From: Flavobacteriia bacterium
GTDB taxonomy: Bacteria > Bacteroidota > Bacteroidia > Flavobacteriales_D > Crocinitomicaceae
NCBI GenBank assembly: GCA_947446925.1
Contig: CANFHU010000001.1
Coordinates: forward strand, 372,001 to 436,000
DNA length: 64,000 bases
Direction of reading: 5' to 3'
In this document: positions 18,641 through 28,195 of the stretch, in pieces
How the letters are laid out: every line of letters starts with the position of its first letter
Numbering within the stretch: the stretch's first letter is position 1
Position numbers and translations under genes: made by a program
Notes under the pieces: generated by a model
What the model saw: only the letters and a program-made list of their open reading frames with translations
What the model was told of the DNA's origin: nothing
Databases searched by the model: none

Positions 18641-19363
18641 CTATTTATTAAGTAGGGTGTTTTTCCTTTTTTCAAATTCTTCTTTTGTTATTATTCCTTC
18701 ATCAAGAAGTTTCTTAAATTCCCTCACCTCATTAAAAAGTGCATACGGAACATTTTCTATAGTCTGAAAAGTTGATTTTGAACTAAATTGATTTGAGAAA
18801 ATTGCAAGTATTAATTGTATTATTGATGTTGATAATAGCACGTATATTCCTGAACCTAAAGAAACTGTTCCAGCAATTAGGTCAACGAGTATATTTTCAG
18901 TGTCTTTCAATGATTGAATGCGACAATAAAACTCAAAGCTTACAATTATGTCAATTACTAACATAATTATTGCAAACATAAAATCTAAATTTTCTGTTTT
19001 TGCTCCTTTATATGATATTTTTTTTATTGCAACAATTCCTGAAAAAATGATTAGAAATAAATGCGTTATTACAAATAGAATTAGGTATATCGAATCTTCA
19101 TCTCTACGAGATAAAAAATCAATTATATTCATTGTTTCTAATGGTGTTTGAATTATAGGAAGAAGTAACGCAAAGAAGCTTAATATGCTTATTACAAAAG
19201 AGATAATAAATGGAGTAGAAATTACTTTAATTGTGTTATTTTTAACAAATTTCAAGTCTTGATTTATTTTGACAAAATACATTACTATTGAAATTAACGT
19301 TAAAATTGAGATAAAAACGTAACATTCAACTGGTATAAAAGGTGCGCCTATTTTGGGAATCAT
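18641..19363 (-). CDS. multi-pass membrane protein with C-terminal SHOCT-like motif
   Basis: Several TM segments; C-terminus VREFKKLLDEGIITKEEFEKRKNTLL. Confidence 0.72.
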   Translation of the reverse strand: MIPKIGAPFIPVECYVFISILTLISIVMYFVKINQDLKFVKNNTIKVISTPFIISFVISILSFFALLLPIIQTPLETMNIIDFLSRRDEDSIYLILFVITHLFLIIFSGIVAIKKISYKGAKTENLDFMFAIIMLVIDIIVSFEFYCRIQSLKDTENILVDLIAGTVSLGSGIYVLLSTSIIQLILAIFSNQFSSKSTFQTIENVPYALFNEVREFKKLLDEGIITKEEFEKRKNTLLNK

Positions 19364-19467
19364 AATTGTTATTATTTTGAGGATAAAAAATGTTTATCAC
19401 AAATTTAACATTCAACAGTTAAAAACTTTGAGTATAATTTTCCAAATTTGAATAATTATTTCTATTT

Positions 19468-19848
19468 TTGAACTATTACGGCTTAAACACAAAATGTATG
19501 ATCGACCATCCAGAACTTAAAATAAAACAAATCAGAGAGTTAAAAAATGTATCGCAAGAATTTGTCGCGAATCAATTAGGACTTTCAATACGCGCGTATT
19601 CAAAAATCGAAACTGGAGAAACACAATTGACGATCAATCGTTTGAATGAAATAAGTAAAGCCTTGGGGGTTAATCCTATAGAAGTTTTAGGTTTCGACGA
19701 GAAAAATATCTTTAATTTTAATAATTCACAAGGAAATATGGGAATTAACCATATTAATATTCCCGAAAAACTCATGCAACAATATGAAAAAACGATTTCT
19801 TTATTAGAAGATGAGGTAAAGTTATTGAAAGGCTTGTTGGGGAATTAA
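19468..19848 (+). CDS. XRE-family HTH regulator (start may be 19498)
   Basis: IKQIRELKNVSQEFVANQLGLSIRAYSKIETGETQLTINRLNEISKALGVNPIEVL; C-terminal coiled coil. Confidence 0.82.
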   Translation: MNYYGLNTKCMIDHPELKIKQIRELKNVSQEFVANQLGLSIRAYSKIETGETQLTINRLNEISKALGVNPIEVLGFDEKNIFNFNNSQGNMGINHINIPEKLMQQYEKTISLLEDEVKLLKGLLGN

Positions 19849-20309
19849 GCCACTTCAGAGCGCTGTATTTTCATTAAAAATTCTTCTACTAATACATCCG
19901 TTAAACCAATCATACTACTGGTCTGAAGTAAATTTTCTTTCAAATTAGAAGGTAAATCATTGAGCGATTTATCATCGTCTAAAATAATGAATGTTTTCAA
20001 AGCGACTTGATCATTTAACCAGTTTAAAATCTCTTCCCTACGATTTAGAAACGCAGTGTTTTCAGGTAGTCGTTCTAAGGTATTTAGTTCAATCCCTCTA
20101 ATCTGAAATATAGCAATCCACTCTGCAATAGAATACGTTGATTTGTGCGAAGTAGTTAGTACAACAGTTGCATTGGTTTCTTTCAATATTCGCTGTAGTG
20201 CTTTGGTAGCTTTACTACTAAACATAGGAAAGTTATCTGATAAAAAATCAGGACGTTTCCATGGAGAGATCGGAACCATTACACCATCTATGTCTAATAA
20301 CAATTTCAT
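19845..20309 (-). CDS. HAD-domain protein (Swiss-army-knife RNA-repair HAD-like)
   Basis: MKLLLDIDGVMVP, VVLTTSHKS, FIILDDDKSL; overlaps the XRE gene tail-to-tail by 4 nt. Confidence 0.72.
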   Translation of the reverse strand: MKLLLDIDGVMVPISPWKRPDFLSDNFPMFSSKATKALQRILKETNATVVLTTSHKSTYSIAEWIAIFQIRGIELNTLERLPENTAFLNRREEILNWLNDQVALKTFIILDDDKSLNDLPSNLKENLLQTSSMIGLTDVLVEEFLMKIQRSEVA

Positions 20310-20537
20310 AGTTGTAAAATTACAACCTAAAATGATTTCTATAATTGATTTGTAAATATTTCCACCTTCTTTTTCTGCAAACTATAAAAAAGTTAAATTT
20401 TAATGTTTACTCAATTTTTGATAGATACTTTTAATGTCAAAATGAGTAGTAGACATTAAAAAATGGACAAAGTATAGTTTGCTAAGTTGTTACTGAACTG
20501 TTGCAAAAAATGCAATAGTTGAAATTTCTTTCAGTTC

Positions 20538-20568
20538 AGTGGTATGTGCAAATTTTGCACATACCACT
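20538..20568. repeat. hairpin with 15-bp perfect arms
   Basis: AGTGGTATGTGCAAA-T-TTTGCACATACCACT. Confidence 0.85.
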
Positions 20569-20579
20569 TTTAGATAATT

Positions 20580-20700
20580 CTGCAATTGAATTTAAGAAAA
20601 AAGAGGACTTATTGCAAGGGGAAACGGAAAGTATTTTAATAGAATTGAGCAGGATTTACTTCGTAGCTACTACGTGGTACAAATCCAGCTCAGCGGGAAA
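20580..20700. repeat. dispersed repeat, copy 3, with hairpin tail
   Basis: TTGAATTTAAGAAAAAAGAGG... plus GAGCAGGATTTACTTCGTAGCTAC...AAATCCAGCTC. Confidence 0.75.
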
Positions 20701-20707
20701 TTAATTG

Positions 20708-20829
20708 GTCACCTCCCTCGGTCCCTCCTCAAGGAGGGAAGATTTGACATTCATTCAATTTGTTAAAATTCAATATTTTTCGAAGTGAGCCACAGTTTCC
20801 CTCCTTGAGGAGGGATTAAGGGAGGTGAC
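20708..20829. mobile_element. MITE-like element, copy 2 (inverted relative to copy 1)
   Basis: 33-bp imperfect TIRs; reverse-complement interior AACTGTGGCTCACTTCGAAA matches copy 1 AACTATAGTTCACTTCGAAA. Confidence 0.75.
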
Positions 20830-20891
20830 TTAGATATAACAAAAAATGGCCGCGATATTCCGCGGCCATAACATTTATAAATTCAAAAATT

Positions 20892-23800
20892 TTAACTCTT
20901 CACCAACCCAATTTTCGCATCTCCTTCTTCAACTAAATCCACGATTAACGCTTCTCCATCAAAAGTATCAAATGAAATTTCAGTTGCTAGTACCTCGTTG
21001 CAAACATACTCTTCGTTTTGAGCAATAGCAGCTTGAATTTCATTCGCACATTCTACAGTCAAACGAATTTTATCGGTCACTTCCAGACCTGAATCTTTAC
21101 GTAAATTTTGTACGCGGTTTACTAACTCACGTGCAATACCTTCCGATTTCAATTCGTCTGTGATGGTAATATCTAATGCAACCGTTAATCCTCCTTCCGT
21201 ACTTACCAACCATCCTGGGATGTCTTGTGCTAAGATTTCAAAGTCTTTGATGTCTAAGACGATGTTTTCTCCATCGATATCGCCCGACCAACCTTGATTT
21301 TTCTCCACAGCAGCAATGTCATCCGCGGTCATTTTACCAACTAACGCAGCAATCGACTTCATTTGTTTTCCGTATTTCGGACCAATCGTTTTAAAGTTTG
21401 GTTTGATGCTTTTCACCAAGACACCGCTTCCTTCTTCTAACAAACGCAATTCTTTCACGTTCACTTCTGATAAAATCAACTCTTTCACATGCATAATGTT
21501 GTCGGAGAAGGTTTGATTTAAGGTTGGAACCATAATCGTTTGTAGCGGTTGACGTACACGAATACGTTCTTTCTTACGAATTCCTAACACTAAGGAAGAA
21601 ACGCGTTGTGCGATGTCCATCTGTGCTTCTAATGCGGTATCAATCAATGCTGGATTTACTTTCGGGAAGTCTGCTAAATGCACAGAAATCACATCGTGAC
21701 GTTTCGTAACTGCATTTAAATCGCTGAATAGTTGATCCATAAAGAAAGGTGCGATTGGCGCTCCCAAAATGGAAACTGTTTCCAAACACGTATACAATGT
21801 TTGGTACGCCGACAATTTATCTTTTGAATCATCGCTTTTCCAGAATCTTCTACGACACAAACGTACATACCAATTCGATAATTGATCTGTCACGAAGTCT
21901 TGAATCAAACGACCTGCTTTTGTTGGTTCAAATGTCTCATAAGCCTCATCTACATTTTGGATCAAGGAATGCAATTGCGAGATAATCCAACGATCAATTT
22001 CTGGTCGCTCGTTAATATCTAAATCTGCTGCAGCATAATCAAAACCATCGATATTTGCGTACAATGTAAAGAACGAGTAGGTGTTGTATAATGTTCCGAA
22101 GAATTTACGTTGTACCTCTGTTATTCCGTCTAAATCGAATTTTAAGTTATCCCATGGCTGCGCATTGGTAATCATGTACCAACGAGTAGCATCTGGACCA
22201 AATTTATCTAAGGTTGTAAATGGATCCACAGCATTTCCTAAACGTTTCGACATTTTTTGTCCGTTTTTGTCTAATACCAATCCATTAGAAATAACGTTTT
22301 TGTATGCTACTTTGTCGAATACCATCGTCGCGATTGCGTGTAGGGTATAGAACCATCCACGTGTTTGGTCAACCCCTTCCGCGATAAAGTCTGCTGGGAA
22401 ACTTGCGTGATTGTCTATGTATTCTTTGTTTTCAAATGGATAGTGCCATTGTGCATAGGGCATCGAACCTGAATCAAACCAAACATCGATTAAGTCAGCT
22501 TCGCGTTGCATTGGTTTTCCAGTCGCAGAAACTAAGGTAATTGTATCTACATAGTTTTTATGTAAATCGATTTTCGCATAGTTTTCGTTTGACATATCTC
22601 CAACCACATAGTCAGCTAATGGGTTTGTTGTCATAACACCTGCTTGAACTGCTTTGTCGCATTCGTTTTTTAATTGTTCAACAGAAGAAATGATGATACG
22701 CTCATCACCTTCTTTTGTTGACCAAATTGGAATTGGAATACCCCAATAACGCGATCTAGAAAGGTTCCAATCGTTTAGATTTTCCAACCATTTTCCAAAA
22801 CGTCCAGTACCTGTAGATTCTGGTTTCCAGTTGATTGTTTTGTTCAATTCCATCATGCGTTCTTTCGCAGCAGTTGCTTTGATGAACCATGAATCTAATG
22901 GGTAATACAATACTGGTTTGTCTGTTCTCCAACAGTGTGGATAACTGTGTTCGTATTTTGCTACCGCAAATGCTTTATTTTCTTCTTTCAATAAGATGGC
23001 AATCTGAACATCTGCTGAACGTTCCGGTGCTTCCCCGTCGTTGTAGTATTCGTTTTTCACGTACATTCCTGCAAAAGGACCAACTTCTGGACGGAATTTA
23101 CCTTGTAAATCTACCAATGGAACTAAATTTCCATGTGCATCTTTTACCAACATTCCTGGTACACCTGCATCGGCAGCTACGCGCGCATCGTCCGCACCAA
23201 ATGTAGGTGCAATGTGTACGATACCCGTACCATCAGAAGTAGTTACGAAATCACCACTGATCACTCTAAACGCTTCTTCTGGAGTTTCATCCGGAAGTAC
23301 GAAAGGCAATAATTGCTCGTATTTGATACCAACTAAATCTGTACCCAAACATTCTCCAGCAACGAAGAAAGGAATCGTTTTATCCCCTTGTTTGTAAGAC
23401 GCCAATTCTTCGGCAGAAGTTACAGCTGTAAATCCTTTTCCGAATTGGTAACCTACCAAGTTTTTCGCTAAAATAACATTGATTGGTTCGAAGGTATATT
23501 GGTTGAATGATTTCACCAATACGTATTCAATTTTTGGTCCAACACACAATGCAGTATTGGATGGAAGTGTCCAAGGGGTTGTCGTCCATGCCAAAAAATG
23601 ATATGTATTTTCATTCTGTAGCGATAGGGCATGCCCTATCGCTACAGAATTTGAAACGGCATGCCCAAACGGGGTTTTTTCGCCATCTTTCACCTTAAAC
23701 TGTGCTACCACCGTTGTATCTTTCACATCACGGTAACACCCTGGTTGATTAATTTCGTGCGATGACAAACCTGTTCCCGCTTTTGGAGAATACGGTTGAA

Positions 23801-24338
23801 TCGTATAACCTTTGTAAATTAAGTTTTTCTCGTACAATTGTCCTAATAACCACCAAACAGACTCCATGTATTTGGAATCGTAGGTAATATAAGGATCGTT
23901 CATGTCTACCCAATACCCCATTTGTTGGGTCAAGTTGTTCCAAATATCGGTGTAACGCATAACAGTTTCCTTACACGCTTTGTTGTAATCTTCTACGGAG
24001 ATTTTTGTTCCGATATCTTCTTTAGTAATTCCTAATTCTTTCTCAACACCTAATTCGATTGGCAAACCATGTGTATCCCAACCAGCCTTACGTTTTACTT
24101 GAAACCCTTTTAAGGTTTTGTAACGACAAAAAATATCTTTGATTGAACGTGCCATAACGTGGTGAATTCCTGGAAGTCCATTCGCTGATGGAGGTCCTTC
24201 GAAAAACACGAAAGGTTTGTGACCTTCACGTGTAGACATGGATTTCTCAAACACTTGTTGATTTTCCCATTTTTCTAGTACGTTTTTAGCGACTTCTGGT
24301 AGATTCAACCCTTTGTATTCGTTGTATTTTGTGCTCAT
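20892..24338 (-). CDS. ileS: isoleucyl-tRNA synthetase
   Basis: 1148 aa; FFEGPPSANGLPGIHHVMARSIKDIFCRYKTLKGFQV, KMSKRLGNAVDP. Confidence 0.96.
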   Translation of the reverse strand: MSTKYNEYKGLNLPEVAKNVLEKWENQQVFEKSMSTREGHKPFVFFEGPPSANGLPGIHHVMARSIKDIFCRYKTLKGFQVKRKAGWDTHGLPIELGVEKELGITKEDIGTKISVEDYNKACKETVMRYTDIWNNLTQQMGYWVDMNDPYITYDSKYMESVWWLLGQLYEKNLIYKGYTIQPYSPKAGTGLSSHEINQPGCYRDVKDTTVVAQFKVKDGEKTPFGHAVSNSVAIGHALSLQNENTYHFLAWTTTPWTLPSNTALCVGPKIEYVLVKSFNQYTFEPINVILAKNLVGYQFGKGFTAVTSAEELASYKQGDKTIPFFVAGECLGTDLVGIKYEQLLPFVLPDETPEEAFRVISGDFVTTSDGTGIVHIAPTFGADDARVAADAGVPGMLVKDAHGNLVPLVDLQGKFRPEVGPFAGMYVKNEYYNDGEAPERSADVQIAILLKEENKAFAVAKYEHSYPHCWRTDKPVLYYPLDSWFIKATAAKERMMELNKTINWKPESTGTGRFGKWLENLNDWNLSRSRYWGIPIPIWSTKEGDERIIISSVEQLKNECDKAVQAGVMTTNPLADYVVGDMSNENYAKIDLHKNYVDTITLVSATGKPMQREADLIDVWFDSGSMPYAQWHYPFENKEYIDNHASFPADFIAEGVDQTRGWFYTLHAIATMVFDKVAYKNVISNGLVLDKNGQKMSKRLGNAVDPFTTLDKFGPDATRWYMITNAQPWDNLKFDLDGITEVQRKFFGTLYNTYSFFTLYANIDGFDYAAADLDINERPEIDRWIISQLHSLIQNVDEAYETFEPTKAGRLIQDFVTDQLSNWYVRLCRRRFWKSDDSKDKLSAYQTLYTCLETVSILGAPIAPFFMDQLFSDLNAVTKRHDVISVHLADFPKVNPALIDTALEAQMDIAQRVSSLVLGIRKKERIRVRQPLQTIMVPTLNQTFSDNIMHVKELILSEVNVKELRLLEEGSGVLVKSIKPNFKTIGPKYGKQMKSIAALVGKMTADDIAAVEKNQGWSGDIDGENIVLDIKDFEILAQDIPGWLVSTEGGLTVALDITITDELKSEGIARELVNRVQNLRKDSGLEVTDKIRLTVECANEIQAAIAQNEEYVCNEVLATEISFDTFDGEALIVDLVEEGDAKIGLVKS
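23613..23650. repeat. 38-bp perfect palindrome inside ileS
   Basis: ATTCTGTAGCGATAGGGCATGCCCTATCGCTACAGAAT; encodes NSVAIGHALSLQN in IleS. Confidence 0.9.
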
Positions 24339-24390
24339 TCAATCAAAAATTTGGTGACAAGTAACAAAGATAAGAAATTTGAGGGGAATT

Positions 24391-25533
24391 TTATAAAATC
24401 TCCAAAAGTCGAGCAACCAACTTTTTCTCTTCTTTTTCCCAACAATATTCTTCGCGTGCTTTTTGGGTGTTTTCTTTCCAAATTGCGAGTTGATTTTGGT
24501 TTGCAAAGATGGTTTCAATGCTTTGTGCTATGTCTTTTGGTTCGTGAGAAGGTAGCAATTTTCCGACATCGTATTTGTCTAATATAGCGCACAATTCTGT
24601 TAAAGGACTTACCAAAATTGGAACTCCAGAAGCGAGGTAATCAAACACTTTATTGGGTAGAGCGTAACGGTAATTTAAATTTGTCGATTTTTCCAAGGAA
24701 ACTCCTAAATCCGCCTGAATTGTATATGCTGCAAGTTCACCAAATGGAATTTGTCCTAAGAAATGCACCTGTTTTAATTTCAATACCTCGGTTTTTTCAA
24801 TTAATGTTTGGTACACATCCCCTGTACCAATAATCAATAGATGATACGTTTTAGGTAGAAACGTAAATGCTTGAATCAATTCTTCTAAACCACGGTCTTT
24901 GTTGACAGCGCCTTGGTAAATTAACAAATGATCGGAAAGTGCGACACCATATTTTTTGCGAATATTTAGCGCGTTTTCGTTCTTCCTATAACCTTCTAAT
25001 TTCGGAACGTTTCTAACCGTATGCACAGGAATATGGTACTTATCAGAATAAACTTCTGCCAAGGTATCGTTGACGGTAAACATTGTTTTTAGTTTCGGAA
25101 CCATGTACGATTCGAGACGCAACCATATATCACGGATACGTTCGCGACCAATCAATTCTGGTACTTCGGTGAAATATTCATGACTATCGTAAATTAACTT
25201 AGAACCTTTTAATCTTGACATCAAAAAGTTAGGAAGCAAGGTGTCTAAATCGTTTGAAAAGTAAACGCCACGTCGTCTAAATAATAAATAAAAAAATAAG
25301 CGTAGATTATATTCTGCATAAAATTTAAACCCTTTTTCAAATCGTAATGGCATACGATGTACGTTATAAGTACGCTGATTTACAGGTTGGCTCTCTATTT
25401 TTAGTCGACCGATTAAGGTAATTTTATATTCTGGGAAATTGGAACAAATCGTTTCACATACTTTGTGCACACGTTGGTCGGTTACCAAGTCGTTACTTAC
25501 AGAAATATAAATATGTTTACATTTGGAGGCCAT
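24391..25533 (-). CDS. glycosyltransferase (GT4-like)
   Basis: LLIYQGAVNKDRGLEELIQAF, LLIIGTGD, LPNKVFDYLASGVPILVS. Confidence 0.85.
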   Translation of the reverse strand: MASKCKHIYISVSNDLVTDQRVHKVCETICSNFPEYKITLIGRLKIESQPVNQRTYNVHRMPLRFEKGFKFYAEYNLRLFFYLLFRRRGVYFSNDLDTLLPNFLMSRLKGSKLIYDSHEYFTEVPELIGRERIRDIWLRLESYMVPKLKTMFTVNDTLAEVYSDKYHIPVHTVRNVPKLEGYRKNENALNIRKKYGVALSDHLLIYQGAVNKDRGLEELIQAFTFLPKTYHLLIIGTGDVYQTLIEKTEVLKLKQVHFLGQIPFGELAAYTIQADLGVSLEKSTNLNYRYALPNKVFDYLASGVPILVSPLTELCAILDKYDVGKLLPSHEPKDIAQSIETIFANQNQLAIWKENTQKAREEYCWEKEEKKLVARLLEIL

Positions 25534-25553
25534 CTTAACTAATCACTTAATTT

Positions 25554-26255
25554 TTATAGTGTTGTCAATAAATAGGGTAATTCTCCTAGGTTTTTAATTT
25601 TATGTTGACCAGCTGATTTTCGGTGTTTTTCGTTTGGATCAAATAAAACGGCTTGCATCCCCACTTGAATTGCTCCAAGAATATCCGTCGTATGGTCGTC
25701 TCCAATCATCACGCTTTCTTGAGGAGTTGCTTTGGCTTCTGACAAAGCATAATTAAAAATATCGCGGTGCGGTTTCGTTTTACCCACCATTTCAGAGCAT
25801 ACAATGACATCAAAAAAATCGAATAGTTTGGAGGCTTTTAGTTTTACAAATTGCGCCTCTGCAAAACCATTTGTGATGATGTGTAATTGATAGCGTTTTT
25901 TGAGTTCAATTAATGTTTCTGCTGCATTTGGAAATAAGATGGTTTCTTTAGGCGCTGTTGCTACGTAGTCAATGTTTAGTTTGTCCGCAAAGGCTAAATC
26001 ATACACTTCCACACGCTCCAATGTTTTTTGAAAACGAACAATACGGAGTTCATCCTTGGAGATTTTTCCTTTCCCATATTTCTTCCATAAATCATTATTG
26101 ATGTTGTGGTAGACTTTATGAAAATGTAAAAAATGATCGAAATGTTTGGATAAATCGTGTTGATCGTAAATTTTCTGCAAGGCATTTCGAGAATTTTGTT
26201 CGAAATCCCATAATGTTCTGTCTAAATCAAAAAATACGTGTTTGAGAAAAATCAT
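25554..26255 (-). CDS. HAD hydrolase, YjjG-type pyrimidine nucleotidase
   Basis: HVFFDLDRTLWDFE, HIITNGF, KPHRDIFNYAL, MIGDDHTTDILGA. Confidence 0.85.
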   Translation of the reverse strand: MIFLKHVFFDLDRTLWDFEQNSRNALQKIYDQHDLSKHFDHFLHFHKVYHNINNDLWKKYGKGKISKDELRIVRFQKTLERVEVYDLAFADKLNIDYVATAPKETILFPNAAETLIELKKRYQLHIITNGFAEAQFVKLKASKLFDFFDVIVCSEMVGKTKPHRDIFNYALSEAKATPQESVMIGDDHTTDILGAIQVGMQAVLFDPNEKHRKSAGQHKIKNLGELPYLLTTL

Positions 26256-26725
26256 TAGAAGAAAGAAGCAATTGCAAACGCAATACCTGTGGTTAACAGT
26301 CCATTACATACCATTCCTAGTACGATGAGGGGATAGGTGAATTTATTTTTTCCGAAAAATTTAGCACTTACAATGGTTCCAACAGGTACAGACATAAATA
26401 AGGGAGCAAAAAACGAAATTCCTACAATTCCAAGTTTACGTTTCATTTTGACTACCCCTTTATTGAGAGGAGTAAAAGTCTTTTTTTGTTTGATTGGAAT
26501 CCCTGTTTTCATAGACTCGTGGTATGCTGCATGTTTTTTAGCGCGCGCTTTTTTTAATAAAAATTCCCCTAAAAAATAGAAGATAGTTCCACTAAAAATA
26601 CCTCCTGCTAAACAGGAAAAATAGGTTTCGAAAAATGTCAATCCTGCAGCAGGTCCACCGAAAGGAGTAAACAAAAATTTTACTGTCGAAAGTAAAAAGA
26701 AGGTGCTGTAGGTAGCTAAATTCAT
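26255..26725 (-). CDS. conserved membrane protein of unknown function
   Basis: 156 aa with multiple TM segments; overlaps the YjjG-like gene by one base. Confidence 0.65.
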   Translation of the reverse strand: MNLATYSTFFLLSTVKFLFTPFGGPAAGLTFFETYFSCLAGGIFSGTIFYFLGEFLLKKARAKKHAAYHESMKTGIPIKQKKTFTPLNKGVVKMKRKLGIVGISFFAPLFMSVPVGTIVSAKFFGKNKFTYPLIVLGMVCNGLLTTGIAFAIASFF

Positions 26726-26736
26726 TGTTTAATGAA

Positions 26737-27384
26737 CTAACATTTAATTCCAAATGCTAAATCACCAGCGTCACCCATACCTGGGACAATGTATGCTTGA
26801 GCAGTTAATTCTTGGTCAATTGCCCCAACAAAATATTGTGTTGATTCTGGTAAATAGTTTTTTAAGTATTCCAATGCTTCAGGCGAAGCAATTGCGGAAA
26901 CAATAAATAATTTACCAGGATTTCCTTGCTTTAATAGCGCTTTGTATACACTTACCATCGAGCTACCAGTTGCTAACATTGGATCAACGATAATTAATGC
27001 TTTTCCTTCAAACGTTGGAGCAGCAACATATTCCACATGAATTTCAAATTCATCGTTGTGAACATGTTTGCGGTATGCAGAAACAAAAGCAGAATCTGCT
27101 TTGTCAAAGACATTTAAAAATCCTTGGTGCATAGGTAAACCTGCACGTAAAATCGTAGCTAAAATAGGTTGTTCAACCAATTGGTATTCTTTGGCTTGAC
27201 CTAAAGGAGTGGTTATAACTTCGGTTGTATAATCTAATTTTTTAGAAACTTCATACGCCAAAATTTCTCCTAAACGTTCTAGATTTTTTCTGAAACGCAT
27301 GGAATCTTTCTGAATCTGTACATCGCGTAATTCCGCTAAAATAGGACCAACGATGGATTTGTTTTCGCTAAAATTGATGATCAT
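26737..27384 (-). CDS. upp: uracil phosphoribosyltransferase
   Basis: LATILRAGLPMHQGFL, LIIVDPMLATGSSM, PGMGDAGDLAFG; likely start at 27384. Confidence 0.92.
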   Translation of the reverse strand: MIINFSENKSIVGPILAELRDVQIQKDSMRFRKNLERLGEILAYEVSKKLDYTTEVITTPLGQAKEYQLVEQPILATILRAGLPMHQGFLNVFDKADSAFVSAYRKHVHNDEFEIHVEYVAAPTFEGKALIIVDPMLATGSSMVSVYKALLKQGNPGKLFIVSAIASPEALEYLKNYLPESTQYFVGAIDQELTAQAYIVPGMGDAGDLAFGIKC

Positions 27385-27481
27385 AACTGTGCTTTTTGTA
27401 AAGGTAAAATAAAAAAGGCAACAATGCGACATTTAGTGGGCATGAAAAAAGTGACTTTTATAATTTGAGACTACTTTTACT

Positions 27482-28075
27482 TTATAGAACATTCTTGTAA
27501 AATCGATCAATGTTAATGAAGTATACATCCGTTTCAGAAGCTTTATGAAATCGTTCTAAATTTTGTTCAACAGTTTGCATCGCTGATTTTGAAATTTTTT
27601 GAAACATCAAAGTATAGAAAATAACGATCGTATATTTTTTTTCATTTTTAATGGATGGATAAATTAATTTTAATTTACTCAAAGTCAAATTTATACTATC
27701 TAATTGTACAGCCGATTTAGGAATAAATTGTTCAAAACGTTGCGCTGTATTCCAATTAATATTAGTTAAACCACCTTTTGCAGTACAATTTATATGGTAT
27801 GATTTTAAACTATCGTTTTCAAAATAAAAAAGTTGAATAGGTTGATATAAATCTTTAGCTAATTTTTCACTTAAGACAAACTGACCTAATGAACTAAATT
27901 GAGAAGAATCACTAACGATGTGTTTATAATCAAGTTTCGATTTTAAATCCGTTAAAAATTTCATGTCTGAGGTTTCAGTATAGGATGTTATAGGATTTAC
28001 TCCGTACATTTTATAAAGTACACTCGAGCAACTAGAAAGCAAGAAAAAAGAAAGTAAGAAAAAATAGATTTTCAT
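27482..28075 (-). CDS. hypothetical lipoprotein
   Basis: Lipobox FLLSSCSS; no recognised family. Confidence 0.6.
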   Translation of the reverse strand: MKIYFFLLSFFLLSSCSSVLYKMYGVNPITSYTETSDMKFLTDLKSKLDYKHIVSDSSQFSSLGQFVLSEKLAKDLYQPIQLFYFENDSLKSYHINCTAKGGLTNINWNTAQRFEQFIPKSAVQLDSINLTLSKLKLIYPSIKNEKKYTIVIFYTLMFQKISKSAMQTVEQNLERFHKASETDVYFINIDRFYKNVL

Positions 28076-28195
28076 AAACTTATGAATGCGTTGATTGTTC
28101 CCATAACAAATATAGTTTTTTGAACGCTACATTTATATAAACGAACAATTCCTTTGAAACTTTAGCATCCCAATCTTTTCTGTTAAATTTGTACT

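Noticed and set aside
16267-20829. CRISPR array
   Set aside because: Repeats are few, irregularly spaced, differ in type and contain genes between them; no cas genes.
20846-23943. Multiple 60-105 aa ORFs antisense or out of frame within ileS
   Set aside because: They overlap a well-supported IleS reading frame, show no recognisable motifs and look like shadow ORFs.
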